Assembly (NCBI RefSeq): GCF_009669325.1
Contig: NZ_SZWE01000001.1
Span: 186,402-250,401, forward strand
From: Roseovarius bejariae
GTDB taxonomy: Bacteria > Pseudomonadota > Alphaproteobacteria > Rhodobacterales > Rhodobacteraceae
Direction: 5' to 3'
Length of the DNA stretch: 64,000 nucleotides
Of this stretch, positions 35,665 through 45,437 are shown piece after piece; position 1 is the first letter of the stretch; each line of letters opens with the position of its first letter. The position numbers were made by a program, and so were the translations under genes. Below the pieces are notes generated by a model that saw nothing but the letters and a program-made list of their open reading frames with translations, was not told the DNA's origin and did no database searches.

Positions 35665-36162
35665 ATGACCGATCGCTTGCCCCACGAAAAAGGCTTCCAC
35701 GTCAGCTGGGACCAATTGCACCGCGACGCCCGGGCCCTTGCGTGGCGCCTACAAGGTGTAGCCCCCGAAGACGGCTGGCGCGCCGTCGTGGCGATCACCC
35801 GTGGCGGCATGGCCCCGGCAATGATCGTGGCGCGCGAGCTCGATATCCGCGTGGTGGATACCATCAGCGTGAAGTCCTACAACCACCAGACACAAAGCGC
35901 CCCACGCGTCATCAAATCCCCGGACATGGAGATTGTAGGCGACGGCGAGGGCGTCTTGATCGTCGATGATCTTGTCGATACCGGGAAAACCCTCGAAGTG
36001 GTCCGCGAACATATGCCCAAGGCGCATGTGGCCACGGTTTACGGCAAGCCGATGGGCCGCAACATGGTTGATACCTATGTCACCGAAGTCAGCCAGGACA
36101 CCTGGATTTTCTTCCCCTGGGACATGGCCCTGCAATACGTCGAACCCTATCGCGGAGCCTGA
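35665..36162 (+). CDS. gpt: Xanthine phosphoribosyltransferase
   Basis: 165 residues, type I phosphoribosyltransferase fold. The PRPP-binding loop [18 protein letters not shown] carries the DDxxDTG motif, [12 protein letters not shown] is the pyrophosphate loop, and [14 protein letters not shown] begins the protein as in Gpt. It salvages xanthine and guanine to XMP and GMP. ATG 35665 with AAGGAA upstream is chosen; the frame's earlier codons overlap the lysE-type gene. Five bases separate it from the aminotransferase. Confidence 0.92.
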   Translation: MTDRLPHEKGFHVSWDQLHRDARALAWRLQGVAPEDGWRAVVAITRGGMAPAMIVARELDIRVVDTISVKSYNHQTQSAPRVIKSPDMEIVGDGEGVLIVDDLVDTGKTLEVVREHMPKAHVATVYGKPMGRNMVDTYVTEVSQDTWIFFPWDMALQYVEPYRGA

Positions 36163-36167
36163 TCACG

Positions 36168-37373
36168 ATGTCACAGCCACCGCGCACCGCCAAAACCTTC
36201 CCGCCCCCCGTGATGGAAGCGCGCCGCTGGCTTGACGGCGTGACCTTCCCGAAGGATCGTCCGCTTATCAACGTCAGTCAGGCCGCCCCGGTCGATCCGC
36301 CGCCCGAGCAGTTGCGACAGGTCATCGCCGACGCGGCACTACATACCCCAAGCGCCCATCTCTATGGTCCCGTTCTTGGCAACCCCGACCTGCGCGAAGA
36401 GGTGGCCGCGCAATGGTCCGCCTCTTACGGCGGCGACATCGTGGCAGGCAATGTCGCCATCACCTCGGGCTGCAATCAGGCGTTCTGCGCCGCCATTACC
36501 ACACTCTGTGGCGAGGGCGACGAGGTGATCCTGCCTACCCCATGGTATTTCAACCATAAAATGTGGCTCGACATGATGGGCACCACCGCGGTCCCCCTGC
36601 CCTGCGGCGCCGAGCTTCTGCCCGCGCCCGATGCGGCGGCTCAACGCATCAATGAACGCACCCGTGCCATAGTACTGGTCACGCCTAATAATCCCGGTGG
36701 CGTGGAATACCCCGCCGATCTGGTCCGTGCCTTCTATGAACTGGCCAAGGAACACGGAATCACCCTCATCATCGATGAAACCTACCGCGATTTCGATGCC
36801 CGCCCCGCGCCGCCGCACGACCTATTCACCGATCCCGATTGGGGCGACACCCTGATCCAGCTCTATTCCTTCTCCAAGGCCTACCGCCTGACCGGGCATC
36901 GCGTTGGCGCCATGGTGGCCAGTCCCGCGCGCTTGGCCGAGGCCGAGAAGTTCCTCGATACCGTCACCATCTGCCCCAACCAACTGGGCCAGATCGCAGC
37001 GCTTTGGGGGATGCAGAACCTCTCGCAATGGCTGGCAGGGGAACGCGCCGAAATCCTCGACCGCCGCGCCGCCATCCATGACCACATGCCGAAACTCGCC
37101 GCGCAAGGCTGGCGCCTTCTGGGCTGCGGCGCCTATTTCGCCTACCTGCAGCATCCCTTTGCCGAATCCTCCGACAAACTGGCACCGAAACTTGTCCGCG
37201 AGGCTGGCATCCTGCTGCTGCCCGGCACCATGTTCCGCCCCGCGGATGATGCCGCTGGCGGGCAGGAAGTGCGGGTCGCCTTCGCCAATGTCGACCGCGA
37301 CGGCATCGCCACGCTCTTTGACAGGCTGGCAAGCCTCCGCTGGCCCCTTGCTCCTGCGCCGGACAGGGCGTAG
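36168..37373 (+). CDS. Class I/II pyridoxal-phosphate aminotransferase
   Basis: 401 residues, fold type I. The substrate-binding AHLYGPVLGNPDLREEVA, ITSGCNQAFCAAIT, VTPNNPGGVEY (Asn/Pro loop), LIIDETYRDF (Asp that pairs with PLP N1) and YSFSKAYRLTGHRVG (Schiff-base Lys and phosphate-binding Arg) follow in normal order. It transaminates an amino acid; substrate unknown. Third gene of the lysE-gpt-aminotransferase group. Downstream starts the PpiD-type foldase after 44 bp. Confidence 0.9.
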   Translation: MSQPPRTAKTFPPPVMEARRWLDGVTFPKDRPLINVSQAAPVDPPPEQLRQVIADAALHTPSAHLYGPVLGNPDLREEVAAQWSASYGGDIVAGNVAITSGCNQAFCAAITTLCGEGDEVILPTPWYFNHKMWLDMMGTTAVPLPCGAELLPAPDAAAQRINERTRAIVLVTPNNPGGVEYPADLVRAFYELAKEHGITLIIDETYRDFDARPAPPHDLFTDPDWGDTLIQLYSFSKAYRLTGHRVGAMVASPARLAEAEKFLDTVTICPNQLGQIAALWGMQNLSQWLAGERAEILDRRAAIHDHMPKLAAQGWRLLGCGAYFAYLQHPFAESSDKLAPKLVREAGILLLPGTMFRPADDAAGGQEVRVAFANVDRDGIATLFDRLASLRWPLAPAPDRA

Positions 37374-37417
37374 ACAACCGCGAACGATAAACCGCAACGC
37401 CGTCTGACGGGGGCCGC

Positions 37418-39262
37418 ATGTCCGCAAGCAAAAGCATCTCGAAAACACTGGTCTGGGTCCTCATGGGCCTGCTGATCCTTGGCCTTGGCGGCTTTGGCAT
37501 CACCAACCTCTCGGGCACTGTGCGCAGCGTCGGCTCGGTGGGTGACGCCGAGATCGACATCAACGACTACGCCCGCGCCCTGCAAAACGAGATCCGCGCG
37601 TTGGAATCCGAACGCGGCGAACCAATAAGCTTCGCTCAGGCCGAGGCACAAGGCATCCCCGATGCCGTGCTTACCCGCCTTGTCGCCCAAGCCGCGCTCA
37701 CCCATGAAACCGGCCGGGTGCAACTGTCCGTGGGCGATGAAAACCTGCGTGAACAGATCGTCGCGATCCCCGGCTTTCAAGGCGTCGATGGGACTTTCGA
37801 TCGCGAGGCCTATGCCTTTGCCCTCGAACAGGCGGGCCTTAGCGAAGCGCAATTCGAGCAAGACCTGCGCAACGAGACCGCAAGCGCCTTCCTGCAAGGC
37901 GCGGTCATGGCCGGCGTCACGATGCCCGAAGCCTATACCGACACGCTCCTGACATATGTCGGAGAAGAACGTGATGTGACATGGGCCGCGCTGGACCGCA
38001 ATGACCTCACCACGGGCCTGCCCGAACCGACCGAGGAGGAATTGCAGGCCTTTCACGACGCCAACGTGGCCCAGTTTACCACGCCGGAAACGCGCGAGAT
38101 CACCTACGCATGGCTCACGCCCGAGATGATCATCGACACCGTCGAGGTCGACGAAGAAGCCCTCCGCGATGCCTATGACGCCCGCGCAGATGAGTTCATT
38201 CAGCCCGAACGTCGCCTTGTCGAACGCCTCGTGTTTCCTGACGAGGCCGCCGCCCAAGCCGCAGCTGACCGCATCGAAACCGGCGCGTCCAGTTTCGAAG
38301 ACGAGGTCACAGCCCGTGATCTTGACCTTTCGGACGTGGACATGGGCGATGTCACCCGCAACGATCTTGATGACGCCGCCGAGGATGTCTTCTCCGCTGA
38401 CACGGGCGATGTCGTCGGCCCGGCAGACAGCCCCGTCGGCCCCGCCCTCTACCGCGTGAACGCCATTCTGGCCGCACAGGAAACAACTTTCGAAGAGGCC
38501 GAACCGCAATTGCGCGACGCATTGGCCGGTGACCGTGCCCGCCGCGTGATCGAGGCGCAGATCGACTCCATCGACGACCTGCTCGCTGGGGGGGCCACGA
38601 TCGAAGACTTGGCCCGCGAAACCGACCTCGAACTTGGCACCATTGCATGGAACCCCCGCGTGACCGACGGCATCGGTGCCTACGCGGGCTTCCGTCAGGC
38701 GGCACAAACCCTCACCACGGCGGATTATCCCGAGGTGCAGGAACTCGAAGATGGCGGCATCTATGCCATGCGCCTCGACAAGGTTGTCGCCCCCGAAGTG
38801 CAGCCACTGGATGAGGTCCGCAACGCCGCGACCCGGGGCTGGCGCCAAGAGGCCGTGACAAAGGCCCTTGAGGCTGAGTACGAGGAGGCCCGCAAAGCCC
38901 TTGCCGATGGCACCTCCTTTGACGATCTCGACCTTTCCACCCAATCCGCCGAAGGGGTCACCCGCCGTGGCTTCCAGCCCGACACCCCGGCCAACTTCAT
39001 CGAAACCGTTTTCGAGATGGACAAGGGCGAGGTCCGCTTCCTTCCCGGCACCGGCAGGCTATTCCTCCTGCGAGTCGACGCGATCCGCGCCCCTGACCCC
39101 GAGGATGAAGACCTCGCACAGCTCACCACCCTGCTGCGCGATCAGGCCGCTTCGGGCATGGGTCAGGACCTGTTCCAGCTTCTGGCAAACGACATCCGTA
39201 GTCGCGCGGGGATCGAACTGAACCAAGGCGCGCTCAACGCCGTGCATTCCAATTTCCAGTAA
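37418..39262 (+). CDS. PpiD-like SurA/PPIase-domain foldase
   Basis: 614 residues. An N-terminal transmembrane anchor (SKTLVWVLMGLLILGLGGFGITN, residues 9-31) precedes a SurA-N-like chaperone region (VGDAEIDINDYARALQNEIR, LRLVAQAALTHETGRV). A long acidic middle with at least one parvulin-like domain (EIQYAW-type strand, EVQELEDGGIYAMRLDKVVAPEVQPLDEVR) and a tail ending in NFQ follow. PpiD proteins help fold outer-membrane and secreted proteins at the periplasmic face of the inner membrane. The parvulin active-site His/Cys residues are not evident, so PPIase activity is uncertain. trpE begins 12 bp downstream. Confidence 0.82.
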   Translation: MSASKSISKTLVWVLMGLLILGLGGFGITNLSGTVRSVGSVGDAEIDINDYARALQNEIRALESERGEPISFAQAEAQGIPDAVLTRLVAQAALTHETGRVQLSVGDENLREQIVAIPGFQGVDGTFDREAYAFALEQAGLSEAQFEQDLRNETASAFLQGAVMAGVTMPEAYTDTLLTYVGEERDVTWAALDRNDLTTGLPEPTEEELQAFHDANVAQFTTPETREITYAWLTPEMIIDTVEVDEEALRDAYDARADEFIQPERRLVERLVFPDEAAAQAAADRIETGASSFEDEVTARDLDLSDVDMGDVTRNDLDDAAEDVFSADTGDVVGPADSPVGPALYRVNAILAAQETTFEEAEPQLRDALAGDRARRVIEAQIDSIDDLLAGGATIEDLARETDLELGTIAWNPRVTDGIGAYAGFRQAAQTLTTADYPEVQELEDGGIYAMRLDKVVAPEVQPLDEVRNAATRGWRQEAVTKALEAEYEEARKALADGTSFDDLDLSTQSAEGVTRRGFQPDTPANFIETVFEMDKGEVRFLPGTGRLFLLRVDAIRAPDPEDEDLAQLTTLLRDQAASGMGQDLFQLLANDIRSRAGIELNQGALNAVHSNFQ

Positions 39263-39274
39263 AGGTGCCCTGAC

Positions 39275-40786
39275 GTGGAGCTGACACCGACATTCGCGGA
39301 TTTCGCCAAGGGCTATGAGGCAGGCCAAAACCAAGTGGTCTATGCCCGCCTTGCCGCCGACCTCGACACCCCCGTGTCCCTGATGCTCAAGCTCACCGGG
39401 GCGGCGCGTGACGCCTTCGTGCTTGAATCCGTGACTGGCGGCGAGGTGCGCGGGCGCTACTCCATTGTCGGCATGAAGCCCGATCTCATCTGGCAATGCC
39501 ACGGCAAGACAAGCCGCCTCAACCGCGATGCCCGCTTCGATGGTGACGCCTTCGAGGACCAAGAGGGGCATCCCCTCGACACCCTCCGTGCCCTCATCGC
39601 GGAAAGCCGCATCGACCTGCCCGAAGACCTGCCCGCCTCAAGTGCCGGGCTGTTTGGCTACCTGGGCTACGATATGATCCGGCTGGTCGAACACCTGCCC
39701 GATGTGAACCCCGATCCACTGGGCCTGCCCGACGCGGTGATGATGCGCCCCTCGGTGGTGGCGGTTCTCGATGGCGTCAAGGGCGAGGTCACCGTCGTCG
39801 CCCCCGCTTGGGTCGCCTCCGGCCAATCGGCCAAGGCCGCTTACGCCCAAGCCGCCGAACGGGTGATGGACGCCATGCGCGACCTCGAACGCGCCCTGCC
39901 GCAAGCCTCCCGCGGATTGGGCGAAGCGCACGAACCCGGCCCGCCCTCCTCGAATTTCACGCGCGAGGGCTATCACCAGGCTGTCGAGACGGCCAAGGAA
40001 TACATCCGCGCGGGTGACATCTTCCAAGTCGTACCCTCTCAACGCTGGACGCAAGACTTCCCGCTGCCGCCCTTCGCGCTCTACCGCTCCCTGCGGCGCA
40101 CCAATCCCTCGCCCTTCATGTTCTATTTCAACTTCGGCGGCTTTCAGGTGGTGGGCGCCAGCCCCGAAATCCTCGTCCGTGTCATGGACGGCGAAGTCAC
40201 CGTGCGCCCGATCGCGGGCACCCGTCCGCGCGGCGCCACACCCGAAGAGGATCGCGCCAACGAGGCCGACCTGATGGCTGACCAAAAGGAACTCGCCGAG
40301 CACCTCATGTTGCTGGATCTGGGCCGCAACGATGTGGGCCGCGTGGCGAAAATCGGTTCGGTCCACCCGACCGAGGAATTTATCATCGAACGCTACTCCC
40401 ACGTCATGCACATCGTCTCGAACGTGGTGGGCGAACTGGCCGAGGATCAGGATGCCCTTTCCGCCCTGCTCGCGGGCCTGCCCGCCGGCACGGTTTCCGG
40501 CGCACCCAAGGTCCGCGCCATGGAAATCATTGATGAGCTTGAACCGGAAAAACGCGGTGTCTATGGCGGCGGCGTCGGCTACTTCTCGGCGCGCGGCGAT
40601 ATGGATGTCTGTATCGCCCTGCGTACGGCGGTGGTGAAAGACGAGAAACTTTATATTCAGGCCGGTGGCGGCGTCGTCTACGACAGCGACCCCGAGGCGG
40701 AATACATGGAAACCGTCCATAAATCCAACGCCATCCGCCGCGCCGCCGCCGATGCGGCCCGCTTTACCGGTGACGGCAACGGTTGA
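39275..40786 (+). CDS. trpE: Anthranilate synthase component I
   Basis: 503 residues starting with GTG 39275 (VELTPTFADFAKG). The N-terminal TrpE domain includes LKLTGAARDAFVLESVTGGEVRGRYSIVG, the LLES-type feedback-inhibitor region. A C-terminal chorismate-binding domain (about 225-485) carries AGDIFQVVPSQRW, RPIAGTRPRGATPEEDRANE, ELAEHLMLLDLGRNDVGRV, YSHVMHIVSNVVGEL and GTVSGAPKVRAMEIIDELE. It makes anthranilate from chorismate with the TrpG glutaminase, not seen here. It follows ppiD, as I recall for other Roseobacters. No leader-peptide attenuator visible in the 12-bp gap. Confidence 0.96.
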   Translation: MELTPTFADFAKGYEAGQNQVVYARLAADLDTPVSLMLKLTGAARDAFVLESVTGGEVRGRYSIVGMKPDLIWQCHGKTSRLNRDARFDGDAFEDQEGHPLDTLRALIAESRIDLPEDLPASSAGLFGYLGYDMIRLVEHLPDVNPDPLGLPDAVMMRPSVVAVLDGVKGEVTVVAPAWVASGQSAKAAYAQAAERVMDAMRDLERALPQASRGLGEAHEPGPPSSNFTREGYHQAVETAKEYIRAGDIFQVVPSQRWTQDFPLPPFALYRSLRRTNPSPFMFYFNFGGFQVVGASPEILVRVMDGEVTVRPIAGTRPRGATPEEDRANEADLMADQKELAEHLMLLDLGRNDVGRVAKIGSVHPTEEFIIERYSHVMHIVSNVVGELAEDQDALSALLAGLPAGTVSGAPKVRAMEIIDELEPEKRGVYGGGVGYFSARGDMDVCIALRTAVVKDEKLYIQAGGGVVYDSDPEAEYMETVHKSNAIRRAAADAARFTGDGNG

Positions 40787-40869
40787 TCCACATCAAAGAT
40801 AGGGGCGTCTTTCACCTTTAATCAGATCACATGCCAAATACGTAATGTGTTTTGACAAGGAGACGCTGA

Positions 40870-41475
40870 ATGACCTTCCCCCGAATTCTGACCGCCTCGG
40901 CCCTTGCCCTGGCCCTCGTCCTGCCCCTCGGCACTGCCGGTTTCGCAGACAATCACGGCGCGATGATCGAAACCTCGGTCAACGAGGCCGATCTGCCCAA
41001 GAAGAAAACCAACGAACCCGGCAACTACATCACCGCCGCCGAATCCATCGCCCTCCTGAAGGAACGTGATGACGTGGCCCTGATCGACATCCGCAGCCCC
41101 GAGGAAACCATGTTCGTGGGCTACGCGACCGAAACTGATGCCAATATCCCGTTCATGAACGTCGATCCCGCCCATATCTACAATCCCAAGAAAAGCTCTT
41201 ACAAGATGATGCCGAATGACGGCTTTGTTGATCAGATCAAGGGCTACGTGGCGGCCAATAACCCCTCTGCCCTGCTCATCATCTGCCGCTCCGGCGGGCG
41301 CAGTGCCAAGGCCGTGGACATGCTGGCCAAGGCAGGCGTCGAAACCCCGGGCTATACGGTCGTCGACGGCTTCGAAGGCGACAAGTCCGATGCCGGCACG
41401 CGCGCCGTCAACGGCTGGAAAAACGCGGGCGGAGAGTGGACCTACAAGGTGACCGAAGACCTGCTCGCCAAGTGA
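40870..41475 (+). CDS. Exported rhodanese-like domain protein
   Basis: 201 residues. Signal peptide MTFPRILTASALALALVLPLGTAGFA (cleavage after GFA), then an acidic segment and one rhodanese domain. SPEETMFVGYA is the substrate strand, and SALLIICRSGGRSAKAVDMLAKAG holds the active-site Cys followed by an RSGGRS loop. It is probably a periplasmic sulfurtransferase or redox protein; substrate unknown. A GACAAGGAG ribosome-binding site lies ahead of ATG 40870. The pseudouridine synthase gene begins 39 bp later. Confidence 0.88.
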   Translation: MTFPRILTASALALALVLPLGTAGFADNHGAMIETSVNEADLPKKKTNEPGNYITAAESIALLKERDDVALIDIRSPEETMFVGYATETDANIPFMNVDPAHIYNPKKSSYKMMPNDGFVDQIKGYVAANNPSALLIICRSGGRSAKAVDMLAKAGVETPGYTVVDGFEGDKSDAGTRAVNGWKNAGGEWTYKVTEDLLAK

Positions 41476-41514
41476 GCCTTGCGCGCGGGGGTTCTCTGGG
41501 GCATTGCTGCGCTC

Positions 41515-42060
41515 ATGACCCGGCTCATCTTGTTCAACAAACCCCACGGGGTGCTGTCGCAGTTCACCGACAAGGGCAATGCCGACAGCCCCCGGGCCAC
41601 GCTCTCCGATTACATCGATCTGCCCGGTGTCTACCCTGCCGGGCGGCTGGATCGCGATAGCGAAGGGCTCTTGCTGCTGACCGACAACGGAAAGCTACAG
41701 GCGCGGCTCTCCAACCCGCGCTTCAAGACGGAAAAAACCTATCTCGTGCAGGTCGAAGGCGCGCCAGATGAGGTCGCCCATGCCGGCCTGCGCAAGGGCA
41801 TCACCCTGAAAGACGGCCCCACACGCCCCGCCCAAGTCCGCCATATCAACCCGCCGAAGGTGTGGGAGCGCGACCCGCCGGTTCGCTTTCGTAAATCCGT
41901 CCCCGATCACTGGCTTGAGATCACCATCACAGAAGGCCGCAACCGTCAGGTTCGGCGCATGACCGCCCATGTGGGCCTGCCGACCCTACGCCTCATCCGC
42001 TGGCGCGTCGGCGACCACAGCCTTGATGGTATCGCGCCGGGAACCTGGTGCGAGGCATGA
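41515..42060 (+). CDS. Pseudouridine synthase (RsuA/RluE family)
   Basis: 181 residues, a single catalytic domain without an S4 domain, which is the RluE layout. [16 protein letters not shown], then the catalytic block [22 protein letters not shown] with the Asp of [13 protein letters not shown] and [23 protein letters not shown]. It isomerises a uridine in 23S rRNA (U2457 in E. coli RluE) or a related site. Start ATG 41515 follows upstream codons that overlap a non-coding tail. Convergent with yidD. Confidence 0.9.
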   Translation: MTRLILFNKPHGVLSQFTDKGNADSPRATLSDYIDLPGVYPAGRLDRDSEGLLLLTDNGKLQARLSNPRFKTEKTYLVQVEGAPDEVAHAGLRKGITLKDGPTRPAQVRHINPPKVWERDPPVRFRKSVPDHWLEITITEGRNRQVRRMTAHVGLPTLRLIRWRVGDHSLDGIAPGTWCEA

Positions 42061-42189
42061 AAACGGGACGCAAGCGCCCCCATGCTTCTTTGTCAAAATG
42101 ATCGCCGACTCCTCCGGGCCATCAAAAAGCGCACAGTATCAGAACCGACAAATTACCGACGTTTTACCGACGCGACACAGACAGCGGTT

Positions 42190-42429
42190 TTAGCGGTCCT
42201 TATCGGAGTCCTCCGGCACCGGATCATAGCCGCACTGCCCCCATGGGTTGCACCTCAGGATGCGCTTGAAGGCCAACCACCCGCCCTTGATCCCACCATG
42301 CTTTTGCAAGGCCTCCAAGGCATATTGGCTACACGTCGGTTGATAGCGACAGTTGAACCCAACCCAAGGCGAGAAAATCAGCCGATAAGCCTTCACCGGC
42401 CATGACAGGATATGTGCCAAAGGTGTCAT
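42190..42429 (-). CDS. yidD: Membrane protein insertion efficiency factor YidD
   Basis: 79 residues. [71 protein letters not shown] contains the YidD signature RxxPSCSxYA-type ([11 protein letters not shown]) and the CNPW motif. It assists YidC-dependent insertion at the inner membrane. The start overlaps the rnpA stop by 4 bp. In many relatives yidC follows on the same strand; here the next gene is on the other strand, so yidC is elsewhere. Confidence 0.95.
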   Translation of the reverse strand: MTPLAHILSWPVKAYRLIFSPWVGFNCRYQPTCSQYALEALQKHGGIKGGWLAFKRILRCNPWGQCGYDPVPEDSDKDR

Positions 42430-42827
42430 TTCTTGTTTGAATGCAGTCGCTTAAGCGCGAAACTCAAGTCATCTTTCAAGGCATCAAAGGGACGCGCCGC
42501 CGTGGCTTCCTTGCGCCCGATCAGGACGTAATCCCAGCCCGGTTTACCCTGTGTCGGCAAGATCAAACGCGCCACCTCGCGCATCCGCCGCTTGGCCCTG
42601 TTGCGCGCCACCGCATTGCCTACCTTCTTGGAACAGGTAAAGCCAACACGGATGCAAGGATCGCCATCTTGCCTCTCACGGCCCTGTACCATCATCGCCT
42701 TGGTCCCCTGTTTCCGCGCACGAGCGGCTAACAGGAAATCACTCCGGTTTTTCATGACCTTAAGACAAACGGAAACCGCCGGGGGCGTGTTCCCCGCGTC
42801 TCTGTCGGGGGCCTCCGGCGGTGTCAT
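42426..42827 (-). CDS. rnpA: Ribonuclease P protein component
   Basis: 133 residues with the RNase P protein core. [56 protein letters not shown] (the RNR motif that binds P RNA) and [14 protein letters not shown] are all present. RnpA helps M1 RNA process tRNA 5' ends. It follows rpmH after 26 bp and overlaps yidD by 4 bp, the conserved order rpmH-rnpA-yidD. A start 24 codons later (VMKNRSD...) is also possible. Confidence 0.95.
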   Translation of the reverse strand: MTPPEAPDRDAGNTPPAVSVCLKVMKNRSDFLLAARARKQGTKAMMVQGRERQDGDPCIRVGFTCSKKVGNAVARNRAKRRMREVARLILPTQGKPGWDYVLIGRKEATAARPFDALKDDLSFALKRLHSNKK

Positions 42828-42853
42828 GATCCGTAAATCCTGTGGCTGAGGAG

Positions 42854-42988
42854 TTATGCGCTCAGCGACTTGCGGCCACGCGCACGGCGCGCGTTCAGGA
42901 TCTTGCGGCCTGCCTTGGTGGCCATGCGCGCACGGAAACCATGGCGGCGCTTGCGAACCAGGTTCGAGGGTTGGTAGGTGCGTTTCAT
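42854..42988 (-). CDS. rpmH: Ribosomal protein bL34
   Basis: 44 residues: [22 protein letters not shown] begins it, and [12 protein letters not shown] ends it. This is the complete, highly conserved L34 sequence, extremely basic, found at the head of the rnpA operon. A GGAG-like site lies before ATG 42988. It is too short for routine gene calling but unmistakable. The 280 bp upstream must hold its promoter. Confidence 0.97.
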
Positions 42989-43271
42989 CGCTCCGTCTCC
43001 GGTCTTTGGGCGGGCAAACGCCGAGGATTCGCGGCTAGCCCGAATTCATTTCGAAGCCGGTCTATAGAGGCCCTAAAGCCTCAAGTCAAACCCAGCACGA
43101 GGCATTTGCAACAAAAACCCCACCATTCTGCGGTATTCCTGTTACAAACCTGCAAAACAGGCTCTTTTTAGCGGTAAATCCATCACCACCCATCACCCCC
43201 GCGTGAAGCCTATGGCCACCATCGGCCAACATGGTCATCTTGGTTGCAATTGAAGGCAATGGATCGAAGCC

Positions 43272-44003
43272 ATGAATGACATGACCCAAACCGATAAAGA
43301 CAGCCCATGGCGACACGCCCCATTGATCCTGATCCTTCTCGGGGCGGTGATCGGTTTCTTTACTCTGCGCGATTATCTATCATTCGAAACGTTACGCGAA
43401 AACCGCGAAGCACTTATGGCTTTCAGGGACGCACATTACCTTCTGATGGTGGCGGGTTTCATCGCCATCTATTTCGTGATCGTCGCATTCTCCCTGCCCG
43501 GAGCGGCCGTCGCATCGGTGAGCGGAGGCTTTCTATTCGGTCTCGGCCTTGGCACCACCTACAACGTCATCGCCGCTTCACTTGGAGCATTCGCGATCTT
43601 TTTGGCCGCGCGCTGGGGGTTGGGCCGAACGCTCGCGGCACGCATGGAAACCTCGGAAGGCACCTTGAAACGCGTCAAGAGTGGCCTTCAAGAGCATGAA
43701 ATAAGTGTACTTTTTCTAATTCGACTTGTCCCTGCTGTTCCCTTCTTCGTGGCCAATCTCTTACCCGCCCTAGTGGGGGTGAAATTCTTCAACTTCGCCT
43801 TCACAACCGTTCTTGGTATCATCCCCGGTGCCATTGTCTTTACCTGGATTGGCGTCGGGCTGGGCGAGGTGTTCGACCGTGGCGAAACGCCTGACCTGTC
43901 ACTTTTGTGGGAGCCGCAGGTCATCGGCCCGATCCTTGGCCTCTGCGTTCTCGCCGCTCTGCCCATCCTCATTAAAGCACTGCGCGGCAAAAAGGATATT
44001 TGA
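43272..44003 (+). CDS. TVP38/TMEM64-family membrane protein (VTT domain)
   Basis: 243 residues with about five membrane spans. HAPLILILLGAVIGFF is the first; the VTT core follows (LPGAAVASVSGGFLFGLGLGTTYNVIAASLGAFAIFLAARWGLG, then VLFLIRLVPAVPFFVANLLPALVGVKFFNFAFTTVLGIIPGAIVFTWIG). It is a DedA-superfamily protein likely to move or flip lipids, or a coupled exporter. It begins a three-gene set with a flavin disulfide reductase (3 bp after its stop) and a histidine kinase. The pairing VTT-reductase is one I recall from other proteobacteria. Confidence 0.88.
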   Translation: MNDMTQTDKDSPWRHAPLILILLGAVIGFFTLRDYLSFETLRENREALMAFRDAHYLLMVAGFIAIYFVIVAFSLPGAAVASVSGGFLFGLGLGTTYNVIAASLGAFAIFLAARWGLGRTLAARMETSEGTLKRVKSGLQEHEISVLFLIRLVPAVPFFVANLLPALVGVKFFNFAFTTVLGIIPGAIVFTWIGVGLGEVFDRGETPDLSLLWEPQVIGPILGLCVLAALPILIKALRGKKDI

Positions 44004-44006
44004 CAC

Positions 44007-45425
44007 ATGCAAAAGATCGACACTGACCTGCTGATCATCGGGGCGGGCTCTGGCGGTTTGTCCGTCGCCGCAGGGGCCGCGCAAATGGGCGCCGATGTGA
44101 CCCTTCTGGAAGGCCATAAAATGGGTGGGGATTGCCTGAACTATGGCTGTGTGCCCTCCAAGGCCCTGCTGGCAAGTGGTAAAGTCGCCCACAAGGCTGG
44201 TCACGCGCGCCCTTTCGGCGTGGCCGATAGCGCGCCAAAGGTCGACTATGCCGCCGCCAAGGATCATGTCCATGACGTCATCGGCACAATCGCCCCCCAC
44301 GACAGTGTTGAGCGGTTCGAACGCCTTGGCGTGCGGGTGATCCAGGAGTACGGGGAATTCATCGACGCCAAGACGGTCAAGGCAGGCACGTATGAGATCA
44401 CCGCCCGCCGGATCGTCATCGCCACAGGCTCGTCGCCCTTGGTGCCGCCGATTCCCGGCCTCGACAGCGTCCCCTATGAAACCAATGAAACCCTGTTTGA
44501 GTTGCGCGAAAAACCCGATCACTTGCTGATCGTCGGCGGCGGTCCCATCGGCATGGAGATGGCGCAAGCCCACCTGCGCCTTGGCTGCAAGGTCACGGTA
44601 ATCGAAGGCGCCAAGGCCTTTGGCCGCGACGATCCGGAGTGTGCCAAGGTGGTGCTTGATGTACTCAAGGCCGAAGGACTGGAATTGGCCGAAGAGGCCA
44701 TGGCCGAAAGCATTTCGGGTGAAGCTGGCAATATCACCGTCACCTGCAAGGATGGCCGCAGCTTCACCGGCTCGCATCTTCTCATGGCAGTGGGCCGCAA
44801 ACCCAATATCGACAAGCTGAACCTCAAGGCCGCGGGCATCCAGACGACCAAGGCGGGCATCAAGGTGGATGACGGCTTGCGCACCACAAACCGCCGCGCT
44901 TATGCCATCGGCGATGTGGCGGGCGGCCTGCAATTCACCCATGTCGCGGGCTATCACGCGGGGCTTGTCATCCGCTCGGCCCTTCTTTCCCTGCCCGTAA
45001 CAACGAAAACCGACCATATCCCATGGGCCACCTATACCGCCCCCGAACTGGCCCAAGTCGGCCTGACCGAGGCACGAGCCCGCGAGATTCATGGCGACAC
45101 ACTTGAAGTTGCCCGTTTCACTTATGCAGAAAACGATCGTGCCATTGCCGACCGGCAAACCGATGGCCTGATCAAGGTCATGGTGGTCAAGGGCCGCCCC
45201 GTGGGTGTATCGATCGCGGGCCATCAGGCCGGTGAAGTGATCGGCCTATGGTCCATGGTCATCGCCAATGGCCTCAAGATGAAACACGTTGCTGCCATGG
45301 TCGCCCCCTACCCGACAATCGCCGAAATCAACAAGCGCGTCGCAGGGGCCTATTTCTCGCCAAAGCTGTTTGATAATCCTATGCTCAAACATGTGGTGAG
45401 GCTGGTACAGCGCTGGCTTCCCTGA
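44007..45425 (+). CDS. Pyridine nucleotide-disulfide oxidoreductase (MerA/lipoamide dehydrogenase-like)
   Basis: 472 residues. FAD motif LIIGAGSGGLSVAAGAAQMG (9-28) and redox-active pair CLNYGC at Cys43/Cys48 in GGDCLNYGCVPSK. NAD(P) motif LIVGGGPIGMEMAQ (near 175), FAD-binding RAYAIGDVAGG, and the dimerisation domain from about 345. The C-terminal active-site segment reads MVAPYPTIAEIN (431-442). Lipoamide dehydrogenase and glutathione reductase have HPT with a catalytic His there, while this has Tyr435. Some mercuric-reductase-like relatives also carry YPT. Its substrate is unknown; it may use the adjacent membrane protein as partner. 3 bp after the VTT gene, 12 bp ahead of the kinase. Confidence 0.85.
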   Translation: MQKIDTDLLIIGAGSGGLSVAAGAAQMGADVTLLEGHKMGGDCLNYGCVPSKALLASGKVAHKAGHARPFGVADSAPKVDYAAAKDHVHDVIGTIAPHDSVERFERLGVRVIQEYGEFIDAKTVKAGTYEITARRIVIATGSSPLVPPIPGLDSVPYETNETLFELREKPDHLLIVGGGPIGMEMAQAHLRLGCKVTVIEGAKAFGRDDPECAKVVLDVLKAEGLELAEEAMAESISGEAGNITVTCKDGRSFTGSHLLMAVGRKPNIDKLNLKAAGIQTTKAGIKVDDGLRTTNRRAYAIGDVAGGLQFTHVAGYHAGLVIRSALLSLPVTTKTDHIPWATYTAPELAQVGLTEARAREIHGDTLEVARFTYAENDRAIADRQTDGLIKVMVVKGRPVGVSIAGHQAGEVIGLWSMVIANGLKMKHVAAMVAPYPTIAEINKRVAGAYFSPKLFDNPMLKHVVRLVQRWLP

Positions 45426-45437
45426 TTGGGGCGTGAC

